Both the position numbers and the translations under genes were made by a program. Under the pieces are notes generated by a model. The model was not told where the DNA came from and made no database searches. It saw only the letters and a list, made by a program, of their open reading frames with translations. This document shows positions 1 to 8,056 of a DNA stretch of 64,000 bases, piece by piece. Where the stretch lies: NCBI RefSeq assembly GCF_019635155.1, contig NZ_JAHBZY010000002.1:186001-250000 (forward strand), given 5' to 3'. Position 1 is the first letter of the stretch. Every line of letters begins with the position of its first letter. The stretch comes from Nitrosomonas sp. (GTDB taxonomy: Bacteria > Pseudomonadota > Gammaproteobacteria > Burkholderiales > Nitrosomonadaceae).

Positions 1-186
1 TATGGGTACCCACCACACGGGCGATTTCGCCAGGAAACTCAGTAATCCGGCCAGCAATCCCTGTAGTATCGCCCACTCGAATAAGCTGGCATGGACGGTT
101 ACCATCGACATTAATGTTCCGGCTGTAGCGGTCGATGCAATCTGGATCAATAACGCAATAATGGCGGGATGAAAACGTTTTGGCAT
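1..186 (-). CDS. Membrane protein, C-terminus cut off by window edge
   Basis: The reading frame starts with ATG at 186 and stays open for 62 codons to the first base of the window, so only the N-terminus is present. The visible part begins MPKRFHPAIIALL and is almost entirely hydrophobic, giving two likely membrane helices (about residues 8-30 and 36-52) separated by VHASLFEW. It lies 23 bases downstream of motB on the same strand and could share its transcript, but nothing in the sequence ties it to motility. No clear ribosome binding site precedes the ATG. The family is not recognised. A real gene is likely because the frame is open and the composition is typical of a membrane protein. Confidence 0.6.
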   Translation of the reverse strand, partial: MPKRFHPAIIALLIQIASTATAGTLMSMVTVHASLFEWAILQGLLAGLLSFLAKSPVWWVPI

Positions 187-209
187 TTTTGAGTAGTCCG
201 TGTGATTGT

Positions 210-1127
210 TTAAGGGTTCTGCAGCAATTCCGTGTCCGGTTGCGCTTGCATATCAATATCGAGGGTCGGATTATCCATCGTTACCGCTTTCTCGGCCCGC
301 TCGTTCAATACCACAATGCTGATGCGGCGGTTGATTGGATTGAGCGGATCATCCTTGTCAAAAAGAACCGCTGAAGACAATCCGATGACCTGCAGGACTT
401 TGTTGGTATCCATGCCGCCGACAATCAATTCGCGGCGTGATGCATTGGCGCGATCCGCTGATAATTCCCAGTTGCTGTAGCCTTTATCGCCGGAAGGAAA
501 AGGCTTGGCATCGGTATGTCCGGAAAGACTGATCTTGTTGTCGACATCGTTCAGCATCTTGCCGATTTCACGCAAAATGGTTTTGGTATAAGGTTGCAAT
601 TCCGCTCTGCCCAACGCGAACATCGGACGGTTCTGCTCATCGACGATTTGGATTCTTAAACCATCCGAAGTAATGTCCAGCAGCAATTGATTGGCAAACT
701 TTTTGAGCGAAGGATTGTTTTCGATCGCTTCTTCGATTTTTTGTTTCAATCCTTCCAGCTTGATACGCTCCGCCCGTTCCCGGATGATTTTCTTGGCTTG
801 GGCGCTGTCATCATCTTTTATCGCACCCTTTTTGACTTCGCCATGCTGGCGCGTTAAATCGGTGCCGCCACCTTTAAGTACGCTATTGCTTTCGCCAATC
901 GACGATCCGCCCATCAAAGCGACTTTCAACGGGGTTTTGAAATATTCCGAAATCCCTTCCAATTGGCTCTTGGTCGACGATCCCAACAACCACATCAATA
1001 GAAAGAATGCCATCATCGCGGTCACGAAGTCGGCATATGCAATTTTCCAAGCGCCGCCATGATGCCCTCCCGCGACTTTCTTGATTCTTTTGATAACTAT
1101 CGGTCGCTGTGCAAGATCGTCAGCCAT
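210..1127 (-). CDS. motB: Flagellar motor stator protein MotB
   Basis: MotB forms the ion-conducting stator of the flagellar motor with MotA and anchors it to peptidoglycan. The 305-residue product has a basic N-terminus, a single membrane helix (about residues 30-50, YADFVTAMMAFFLLMWLLG) carrying the ion-binding aspartate (D33 in YADFV), a plug/linker region, and a C-terminal OmpA-type peptidoglycan-binding domain (about residues 155-280) with SLSGHTDAKPF and a conserved NRRISIVVL end. Length is normal for the family. It lies 37 bases downstream of motA on the same strand, the usual motAB arrangement. The D33 environment fits a proton-type stator, but ion specificity cannot be settled from sequence alone. 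Confidence 0.96.
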   Translation of the reverse strand: MADDLAQRPIVIKRIKKVAGGHHGGAWKIAYADFVTAMMAFFLLMWLLGSSTKSQLEGISEYFKTPLKVALMGGSSIGESNSVLKGGGTDLTRQHGEVKKGAIKDDDSAQAKKIIRERAERIKLEGLKQKIEEAIENNPSLKKFANQLLLDITSDGLRIQIVDEQNRPMFALGRAELQPYTKTILREIGKMLNDVDNKISLSGHTDAKPFPSGDKGYSNWELSADRANASRRELIVGGMDTNKVLQVIGLSSAVLFDKDDPLNPINRRISIVVLNERAEKAVTMDNPTLDIDMQAQPDTELLQNP

Positions 1128-1164
1128 AATGGTTCCTGTCGTTCAAAGAGAAAGAAATTAATAG

Positions 1165-2025
1165 TTATTTGGATTTGCTTTGCTTGACATGTTCTTCCAA
1201 TTCCAGGAAAGACGGTCTTTCGGTTGTGAATAGAACTTTCCTGCCGAACTCCACTGCCAGGACCGGCGAATAACCGTTGAGATTGGCGAGCAGGGTGATT
1301 TTGATACACTCGAACATCTTGCTGGATTCGTGAAGGTTATGTTCAAGCTTTCCGGCCAATGGGCTGACAAAACCGTAGGCCAGCAGAATTCCCAGGAAAG
1401 TACCGACCAATGCTGCGGCAATCAAAATACCCAATTCACTGGGCGGCAAATGAACCGACTCCATGGTATGTACCACCCCCATGACTGCAGCCACAATACC
1501 GAAAGCCGGCAACCCGTCGCCGAGTTTCGAGATCACATGGATCGGGACTTCGCCTTCTTGATGGTGCGTTTCCAGCTCGCTGTCCATCAAGCTTTCAATC
1601 TCGAGCGAATTCAAATTGCCGCCTACCATCAAGCGCAGATAATCCGTAATAAATTCGGTGATATGGTGATCCGCCAGAATATCCGGGTATTTCGTGAAAA
1701 TCGGACTGTTGGAAGGATCGTCGACGTCTCCTTCGATCGACATCAAGCCTTCTTTACGGACTTTGCTGAGTATTTCATACAGTAATGTCATTAAGTCCAT
1801 ATACAATGCTTTGTTAAGCTTCGAACTTTTGAATACGGTTGGTAGTGCCTTCAGGGTGGCCTTCAATGCCTTGTTTGAGTTGCCGACAACGAATGCCCCG
1901 ATCGCGCCTCCACCGATCATGAGAAGTTCCACAGGCTGCCATAATGAAGCCAAGTGACCTCCGGCTAAGGCAAATCCGCCGAAAACAGAGATAATAATAA
2001 TGAGATACCCAACGGATACAAGCAT
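1165..2025 (-). CDS. motA: Flagellar motor stator protein MotA
   Basis: MotA is the four-helix membrane subunit of the flagellar stator; its cytoplasmic loop pushes on FliG. The 286-residue product has helices near residues 1-22 and 30-48, a long charged cytoplasmic loop (about 65-165) and two further helices (about 170-190 and 200-225) holding the conserved GLPAFGIVAAVMGVVHTM and GTFLGILLAYGFVSPL segments. Length matches the family (about 285). A GGGAGT ribosome binding site precedes the ATG. It is first in a motA-motB operon. The 214-base upstream gap should hold the promoter, but no convincing flagellar sigma-28 motif was found. Confidence 0.96.
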   Translation of the reverse strand: MLVSVGYLIIIISVFGGFALAGGHLASLWQPVELLMIGGGAIGAFVVGNSNKALKATLKALPTVFKSSKLNKALYMDLMTLLYEILSKVRKEGLMSIEGDVDDPSNSPIFTKYPDILADHHITEFITDYLRLMVGGNLNSLEIESLMDSELETHHQEGEVPIHVISKLGDGLPAFGIVAAVMGVVHTMESVHLPPSELGILIAAALVGTFLGILLAYGFVSPLAGKLEHNLHESSKMFECIKITLLANLNGYSPVLAVEFGRKVLFTTERPSFLELEEHVKQSKSK

Positions 2026-2172
2026 TGCGATGACTCCCTAGAATGTAATTACGCAATTGTTGATGGCAAATTCTGGATTGGGAAGTTAACACATCCATGC
2101 AAAATTCATTCGTGGGGATAAAGTCGGTTTTCTCCCGGTATTTTCAGGTTCTTTATTTTTCCAGGAAACGGA

Positions 2173-2187
2173 GCATCGCTACGATGC
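2173..2187 (-). terminator. Short hairpin downstream of the ABC exporter gene
   Basis: A perfect 6-base inverted repeat (GCATCG and CGATGC) with a 3-base loop lies about 55 bases past the stop of the ABC exporter gene and upstream of motA. There is no T-run after it on the minus strand, so termination at this site is only a guess. Confidence 0.3.
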
Positions 2188-2239
2188 GGCAAACAGTGCG
2201 TAATCGAGCATTTCGAGATTGCAGCGAGGGGGCGGAAAT

Positions 2240-4063
2240 TTATAGAGACGGTTGACGAATAGTGATCGCCGGTTGCTTAGTTTGCGCGATTTCTTCTTGC
2301 TGTTGTAATTCCCACATGTGAGCATAGGTGCCGTTGGCGGCAAGTAACTGTTGATGCGTGCCGCGCTCTATGATTCGGCCCTGCTCCATGACAAGAATCT
2401 GATCGGCATCGGCGATCGTCGAGAGCCGATGAGCGATCGTTAACGTGGTGCGATTAATTGCGATACGCTTTAATTCGGCTTGAATGCGTTTCTCGGATTC
2501 CGAATCCAGCGCCGATGTAGCTTCATCGAAAATCAGAATGGCCGGGTTTTTAAGGATGGTGCGCGCAATGGCAACCCGCTGTTTTTCGCCGCCGGATAAT
2601 TTCAAACCGCGCTCACCGACGACCGTTTCATATTTCAACGGTAGCCGTTCAATAAAATCATGAATATGAGCGGCGCGCGCCGCTGCGAAGACCTCCTCCG
2701 ACGTTGCATCCGGGCGTCCATAGGCGATGTTGTAATAAATACTGTCATTGAACAACACCGTATCCTGCGGAACGATGCCGATGGCTGCGCGTAAACTTTG
2801 TTGTGTAATGTCGCGAATATCCTGGCCGTTGATCGAAATGCAGCCCGATTGCACATCGTAAAAACGAAACAACAACCGCGCCAGTGTTGATTTTCCGGAA
2901 CCGCTGTGGCCCACCACTGCGACATTTTGCCCGGCAGGAATGTCAAACGTTACGTCGAATAAAATTTGGCGGTTCGATTCATAAAAAAAATCAACATGGT
3001 CAAACCGGATGGCCGCGCGATTTGCACTCAGTACTTGAGCATCCGGTTTGTCCATTATTTCCCGGTTTTCTCCAAGCAGCGTAAACATCCGTTCCATATC
3101 CGCCAGCGAATGTTTGATTTCCCGATAAACAAAACCGAGAAAATGGAGCGGCATGTAGAGTTGCAGCATGAACGCATTAATCAAGACCAGATCGCCCAGC
3201 GTCATGCTACCGGCGATTACATGATCCGCAGCGAGAAACATCAGCAACGTAACGCCGATGGCGATGATGGCGCTCTGCCCGGCATTCAATGTGGCGAGCG
3301 ACGTTTGGTTGCGCACGGCGGCTTTTTCCCAGGCTTGCAAATGCTCGTCATAGCGCCGCGCTTCCCAATTCTCATTGGCGAAATATTTGACCGTCTCATA
3401 ATTCAGTAGACTGTCAATGGCTTGGGTATTCGCTTTCGAATCCATGTTGTTCATGGTGCGGCGAAAAATCATGCGCCATTCGGTCACAATCAGCGTAAGT
3501 GCAATATAAGCGAGCAACGTTGCAGCAATAATGCCGGCAAACCAAATATCATATCTTCCAATCAAAATGGTCAATACCAAGCCGATCTCGAGCAAAGTCG
3601 GCAGAATATTGAATAGCATAAAATTGAGCAAAAATGAAATGCCTCGCGAGCCGCGTTCAATGTCGCGTGAAACGCCGCCAGTCTGACGTTCCAAGTGAAA
3701 ACGCAGCGATAATGAGTGCAGGTGCAAGAAAACCTTGATGGCAACACGCCGGATAGCGCGTTGCGTTACCTTGGCGAAAATGGCATCGCGCAATTCACCG
3801 AATAATGTGCTGCATAATCGCAAAACACCGTAGCTGATCAATAGAAAGACGGGTAACATCAGCTCGGCGCGGGGTTGATCCAGGGCGTCGACAATTTCTT
3901 TTAGCACCAGCGGCACCGAGACGTTCGCGACTTTTGCCAATACCAGGAGTGTCAGCGCCAAAATGACTCTGGCTTTGAATTCCCACAGATAAGGTAACAG
4001 CGCTGCGATCGTTTTCAGGTTATTTTGCGTGGCCGCAGGTTTTTCCAGACGAGTTGGACGCAT
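2240..4063 (-). CDS. Atm1-type ABC exporter (fused permease and ATPase)
   Basis: This is a 607-residue half-transporter of the ABCB7/Atm1/HMT1 group, whose members export glutathione-linked or metal-conjugated compounds across the inner membrane. The permease domain spans about residues 30-320 with six helices. The ATPase domain (about 350-590) shows Walker A GHSGSGKS (385-392), Q-loop Q433 in the Atm1-like segment IVPQDTVLFNDSIYYNIAYG, signature LSGGEKQ (489-495), Walker B ILIFDE (509-514) and H-loop TIAHRLS. It starts 21 bases after the Nramp-like gene on the same strand, so the two are probably co-transcribed and may act together in metal handling; that link is inference. The substrate is not determined. 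Confidence 0.88.
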   Translation of the reverse strand: MRPTRLEKPAATQNNLKTIAALLPYLWEFKARVILALTLLVLAKVANVSVPLVLKEIVDALDQPRAELMLPVFLLISYGVLRLCSTLFGELRDAIFAKVTQRAIRRVAIKVFLHLHSLSLRFHLERQTGGVSRDIERGSRGISFLLNFMLFNILPTLLEIGLVLTILIGRYDIWFAGIIAATLLAYIALTLIVTEWRMIFRRTMNNMDSKANTQAIDSLLNYETVKYFANENWEARRYDEHLQAWEKAAVRNQTSLATLNAGQSAIIAIGVTLLMFLAADHVIAGSMTLGDLVLINAFMLQLYMPLHFLGFVYREIKHSLADMERMFTLLGENREIMDKPDAQVLSANRAAIRFDHVDFFYESNRQILFDVTFDIPAGQNVAVVGHSGSGKSTLARLLFRFYDVQSGCISINGQDIRDITQQSLRAAIGIVPQDTVLFNDSIYYNIAYGRPDATSEEVFAAARAAHIHDFIERLPLKYETVVGERGLKLSGGEKQRVAIARTILKNPAILIFDEATSALDSESEKRIQAELKRIAINRTTLTIAHRLSTIADADQILVMEQGRIIERGTHQQLLAANGTYAHMWELQQQEEIAQTKQPAITIRQPSL

Positions 4064-4084
4064 GACGGTTGTTCGCGGCGTTAC

Positions 4085-5353
4085 CTAGAGCAACAAATAA
4101 AAGATAGAACAAGCGGATAAAGCGGCGACACCGAACCAGCACCAGATCCACATGAGTTTGCCCGGACGGTATCGGTCGGGCATATGGCGGCTGAAAACCG
4201 CCTGCATGTTTAATATCGCGATGATCGGCGCAGCGACAAACGAAATGACGGTGGCGATTTTAACCATCTCGCGCATGGAAGCCAGATAAAAGAACAAGAT
4301 AAACAGAGTTCCCGCGATTAAAATTACCAAACCGATCAGATAGGTGATGTTACGATTCCGTTGCCGAATCCGATCTGGAAACAGTAATTCGAGTGAAGCG
4401 CTGATCGAGCGTGGAAATGCATCAAGCACGGTCAACGTAGTGCTGAACATGGTCGCAATTGCCGCGATGGCGACGATTGGATAAGCCCAATCTCCGAGGG
4501 CTTGCTGGTACATGTCGAGTAGCTGTCCGGCAAACGCCGCGCCCCCGGCGGCAAAAGGAATGCCGCTGCCATACATGACCAATGCGCCGAGCAACAAAAA
4601 GCAAATCGCTAGAAATGCCGTGCCGATAAAGCCCACGCGGAAATCAAACAAGGTTTCCTGCATGGATGAGATTCTGCCATCGCTGTCATTTTTACTTTTT
4701 GACCAAATCGAATGCCATATTGAAAGATCCAGAGGTGCCGGCATCCATCCCAGAAATGTCGCTAAAAAGATTAAATGTGCGGTATCCGAAAAATCGAAAA
4801 AGACCGTAGCGGTTTTATGATGTCCCGGGTTGTCGAACAACAGCATGATAACTGCGGCAATTGACGTGATCGTCAATATCAGGATGATGATTTTCATCAA
4901 CTTGTCGAGCAATACATAGTGACCGCTGACTAACAGCGTAAAAGAAATTAACAGTAAAAGGCTGCCAATGATGAAGGCGACCATTTGCGGCTCGTGCCCG
5001 CCAAGACCTTCAAGTCCGAAAATATTGGTAATAAGACCGGCAGTGACAACCGTAATGGCTGCTTGTACGATAAACATCGTGGCGACCGCCATAAATAAAT
5101 AAAGCCATACCGCCCATTTTCCGAGTTTCAAATAGCCATGCAGGATATGCTGACCGGTCGCTGCGGTGTAGCGGGGGCCGAATTCAAAAAAAGGATACTT
5201 GATGGCATGAATGATGAGGATGGCGATAATCAATTCAAAACCGAACATGCCGCCGGCTTGCGTCGACTGCACCAGATGGGAAACGCCAACGGCCGCTCCG
5301 GCATACAGTAAGCCGGGGCCCAAGCGCGAAAGAAAACGGTTAATCAATGTCAT
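4085..5353 (-). CDS. Nramp-fold transporter lacking canonical metal-site motifs
   Basis: A 422-residue protein of about 11 helices with the Nramp N-terminal framework GPGLLYAG and QAGGMFGFE. Known Nramp Mn/Fe transporters bind metal with DPGN in helix 1 and MPHN in helix 6. Here the aligned residues are GVSH (23-26) and MPAP (204-207); only the helix 6 methionine is kept. The fold is therefore clear but the substrate is not; it could be a diverged divalent-cation carrier, as seen in Nramp-related magnesium transporters, or move something else. It precedes the Atm1-like exporter by 21 bases on the same strand. The start at 5353 gives the expected N-terminus. Confidence 0.8.
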   Translation of the reverse strand: MTLINRFLSRLGPGLLYAGAAVGVSHLVQSTQAGGMFGFELIIAILIIHAIKYPFFEFGPRYTAATGQHILHGYLKLGKWAVWLYLFMAVATMFIVQAAITVVTAGLITNIFGLEGLGGHEPQMVAFIIGSLLLLISFTLLVSGHYVLLDKLMKIIILILTITSIAAVIMLLFDNPGHHKTATVFFDFSDTAHLIFLATFLGWMPAPLDLSIWHSIWSKSKNDSDGRISSMQETLFDFRVGFIGTAFLAICFLLLGALVMYGSGIPFAAGGAAFAGQLLDMYQQALGDWAYPIVAIAAIATMFSTTLTVLDAFPRSISASLELLFPDRIRQRNRNITYLIGLVILIAGTLFILFFYLASMREMVKIATVISFVAAPIIAILNMQAVFSRHMPDRYRPGKLMWIWCWFGVAALSACSIFYLLL

Positions 5354-5530
5354 TGGTTTCTTATTCTTTCATGGAAGTCAGTTGGAAATGATATTTTATT
5401 ACCCGGGCATTCTGCAGGATTCGCAAGTAAGGTAAGCGGTGGAAAATTGTGTGCCTTGTTGTATAGCTTGATTGAAAATCGGATACGATTCATCATATGT
5501 CATTATTACTTTGCTTCGCGGAGGTTGGAA

Positions 5531-5935
5531 ATGGAAATTACCTGTTACCGTGATCCTGAAATTAACAGGGAAGCGCGCTATTTACCAGCAAAATCATATA
5601 ACTTGGCCGTTACTTTGTTATCAAGATGCACAACCCGGCATTTGTTTGTACCGATTCGCAGCATGCAGTATATGGCGATTATTGATCATGATGAATTCGT
5701 ATTTATTGATGGTGAGCGCAAATGCTGGATCGATATCGCCTGGTGCAACTTTAAACGCCATGACCGGAATACGCTGGATGAGCCGGTTGCCTATGAAGCC
5801 ATTTATTATCGCGATCATATGCCGGAAATAATGCTGCGATTACAACGCGAATTTCCGCTGGCGCTACAACTTCTGGAAAGCAAGTCCAGACTGGACGGAC
5901 CGGCGCGGGTGATTCATTTCCCTGCGAAAGCGTAA
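5531..5935 (+). CDS. Conserved hypothetical protein, 134 residues
   Basis: The start is ATG at 5531, preceded by GAGGTTGGAA; an earlier in-frame ATG at 5447 has no ribosome binding site and adds an unlikely Cys-rich tail. The product (MEITCYRDPEINREARY...) is soluble, rich in aromatic and charged residues, with no signal peptide, helix or cofactor motif that can be recognised. One segment, IDHDEFVFIDGERKCWIDIAW, looks like alternating beta strands. It stands alone on the plus strand, divergent from the Nramp-like gene and convergent with the next small gene. The function is unknown. Confidence 0.65.
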   Translation: MEITCYRDPEINREARYLPAKSYNLAVTLLSRCTTRHLFVPIRSMQYMAIIDHDEFVFIDGERKCWIDIAWCNFKRHDRNTLDEPVAYEAIYYRDHMPEIMLRLQREFPLALQLLESKSRLDGPARVIHFPAKA

Positions 5936-5941
5936 TCGGCG

Positions 5942-6244
5942 CTAATCATCGTCACCCAATTCGGCATCCCAGCCTTTGCTTTTTGCATGCCGGATCGCTG
6001 CATCATAAATTGCAGTGTGCCGTTCGCGGAGTTCGTCCGGTAAACGGCTCGGCAGGTGCGCATACGGCTCCCAAGCATCATGAACCTTTTCATATAAAAC
6101 TTGCATTTGCGAAGTGCTCCAGCCGGCGCATGTTTCCGTTTCCGGTAAAAGACCGAATACCCAGGCATCGCGCACGACCCGGCCGAGATGCGTGAGTCCG
6201 CCGTTGTTATCGTCATAAATACCCACATAGAATTGTTCTGCCAT
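5942..6244 (-). CDS. Conserved hypothetical protein, 100 residues
   Basis: A small acidic soluble protein (MAEQFYVGIYDDNNGG...), ending in an acidic tail GDDD. It has no membrane helix, signal peptide or recognisable catalytic motif; the middle and C-terminus (about residues 45-95) look alpha-helical. An AAGAGA stretch lies upstream of the ATG. It follows the Kef-type antiporter gene on the other side of 6301 in divergent order, and its stop is only 6 bases from the stop of the convergent hypothetical gene at 5935. The function is unknown; the balanced codon use argues for a real gene. Confidence 0.65.
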   Translation of the reverse strand: MAEQFYVGIYDDNNGGLTHLGRVVRDAWVFGLLPETETCAGWSTSQMQVLYEKVHDAWEPYAHLPSRLPDELRERHTAIYDAAIRHAKSKGWDAELGDDD

Positions 6245-6300
6245 AGATGATTTCTCTTAATGATTTAATAGATTGTAAAGTTTCTTCAGCGATAAAGAAC

Positions 6301-8019
6301 TCAGTGTGCGCTTAGCTTCGATCCCGATTTCGTATCGAATCGATCCAAAATATGATGCGACATATTTTTAGCCAACTCCTCTTCGGCAAAGAATACCGTA
6401 CCCAGATTATCTTTACGCAATAATTTCGTTTCGTCTTCACTGCGCGCGTGCAATACAATTTCGATATCCGGGTTTAAGGTGCGTGCGATATCGATCATGT
6501 GCCGGGCGTTCAGCGGATTCGGCGTTGCGATCACCAACATGGCGGCATCCGTGATATGCGCCTGGATCAACACCGACGGTTCGTTTGCATCGCCGGAAAC
6601 GGCATTTATGCCTTGCTTGCGTAAATCCTGCACCAATTCGCGATTCTGTTCCGCGACGATAAAGGGGATATTTTTTTCATTTAACGCCTGCGCAATGCGT
6701 TCTCCAACATGACCATAGCCGACCAGCACAACTTGACCCTCGAGAAATTTACGCTCCGTGCTCATTGGTAATTCCGCAAAGGGATCGTCCCGGTTTTCGT
6801 ATTTGCGAGCCAAAGCGGAATGTTTCAGGATCAGATTCCTGAACGGCGTGATCGCGGCGAATGCAATCGGATTGAAAGCGATCGAAATGAGCGCTCCGGC
6901 AAGGACCAGACTCATGCCCTCGGCTGGCATCAAACCCAGAGATAATCCCAATCCCGCCAGAATAAAAGAGAATTCCCCAATTTGCCCGAGGCTGGCGGCG
7001 ACCGTCAGCGAGGTGTTGAGCGGGTAGCGCAGAATCAATACCAGTAACATGGCTGCCATGGATTTGCCGACAATGATAATAGCCGCGACCGCTAGAACCC
7101 GTACCGGCTCATCGACTAACACGGCGGGGTCGAACAGCATACCGACGGAAACAAAAAACAGCACGGCAAAAGCATCGCGCAATGGCAGAGACTCTTCTGC
7201 AGCGCGATGACTGAATTTGGATTCGCGCATGACCATGCCGGCAAAAAACGCGCCCAGTGCAAACGATACGTTGAACAGCGCGGCTGCGCCGTAGGCGATG
7301 CAAATGGCGACAGCGACAACCGCCAATGTGAACATTTCACGCGAACCGGTGCGGGCAACTTGCCATAATAACCACGGCAGCACCCGGCGGCCGACGATCA
7401 GCATCAATGCGATGAATGCCGAAACCAGCAATAACGTTACGCCGATAGTGCGCCATAGTGGTTCGGTCGGATTGCCGTTTTCATTGGCACCCCCCAGCAT
7501 GGCTGCGAATGAAGGCAACAGCACCAGAATCAAAACCGTCACTAAATCTTCGACGATCAACCAGCCAACTGCGATGCGGCCATTCATGGTTTCCAGGAAG
7601 CCGCGCGATTCCAGCGCTTTCAACAGCACAACGGTGCTGGCGCAGGATAATGACAAACCAAATACCAGTCCGGCGCCGATGCTCCATCCCCACCAGGAAG
7701 CCAAGGTCATTCCCAAAGCGGTAGCAACCGCCATTTGCACGATCGCACCGGGTACCGCTACGCGCTTGACCGACAGTAGATCGTTCAGGGAAAAATGTAA
7801 TCCTACACCGAACATCAGCAGCATAACGCCGATTTCGGATAATTGCGACGCAATGCCGACATCCGCGACGTATCCCGGCGTAGATGGGCTGATGGCGATG
7901 CCGGCCAGCAGATATCCCACCAGTGCCGGTGTTTTTAGACGTTCCGCGATAAAGCCGAAAATCAAAGCCAAGCCAAAGCCGGCTGCGATGGTTGTGATCA
8001 ATGCAATATTATGGTCCAT
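6301..8019 (-). CDS. Kef/YbaL-type cation:proton antiporter with NAD-binding RCK domain
   Basis: A 572-residue inner-membrane CPA2-family antiporter. Residues 1-400 hold 11-13 helices with the conserved segments GYLLAGIAISP, LLMFGVGLHFS and the ion-site motif VEDLV (E157-D158). After a linker, residues 425-535 form a Rossmann RCK/TrkA-N domain with GYGHVG (434-439) followed by acidic E449-type nucleotide contact, which gates transport in response to NAD(H)-type ligands. Size and order match YbaL/KefB-like proteins (about 560-600). Such proteins mediate K+ efflux in exchange for protons during stress. No KefF/KefG ancillary gene lies beside it, so it may be of the YbaL type rather than glutathione-gated. 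Confidence 0.9.
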   Translation of the reverse strand: MDHNIALITTIAAGFGLALIFGFIAERLKTPALVGYLLAGIAISPSTPGYVADVGIASQLSEIGVMLLMFGVGLHFSLNDLLSVKRVAVPGAIVQMAVATALGMTLASWWGWSIGAGLVFGLSLSCASTVVLLKALESRGFLETMNGRIAVGWLIVEDLVTVLILVLLPSFAAMLGGANENGNPTEPLWRTIGVTLLLVSAFIALMLIVGRRVLPWLLWQVARTGSREMFTLAVVAVAICIAYGAAALFNVSFALGAFFAGMVMRESKFSHRAAEESLPLRDAFAVLFFVSVGMLFDPAVLVDEPVRVLAVAAIIIVGKSMAAMLLVLILRYPLNTSLTVAASLGQIGEFSFILAGLGLSLGLMPAEGMSLVLAGALISIAFNPIAFAAITPFRNLILKHSALARKYENRDDPFAELPMSTERKFLEGQVVLVGYGHVGERIAQALNEKNIPFIVAEQNRELVQDLRKQGINAVSGDANEPSVLIQAHITDAAMLVIATPNPLNARHMIDIARTLNPDIEIVLHARSEDETKLLRKDNLGTVFFAEEELAKNMSHHILDRFDTKSGSKLSAH

Positions 8020-8056
8020 AGAATTCCAGGATTATTAGTCATACTTGATTTGTATT

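Noticed and set aside
2100..2160. Flagellar sigma-28 promoter before motA
   Set aside because: A TAAA with a 15-base spacer is present, but the -10 matches the consensus poorly.
7298..8038. Plus-strand frame opposite the Kef-type antiporter
   Set aside because: It is the antisense of a strongly supported membrane protein gene, with low-complexity, Thr/Ala/Pro-rich content typical of shadow frames.
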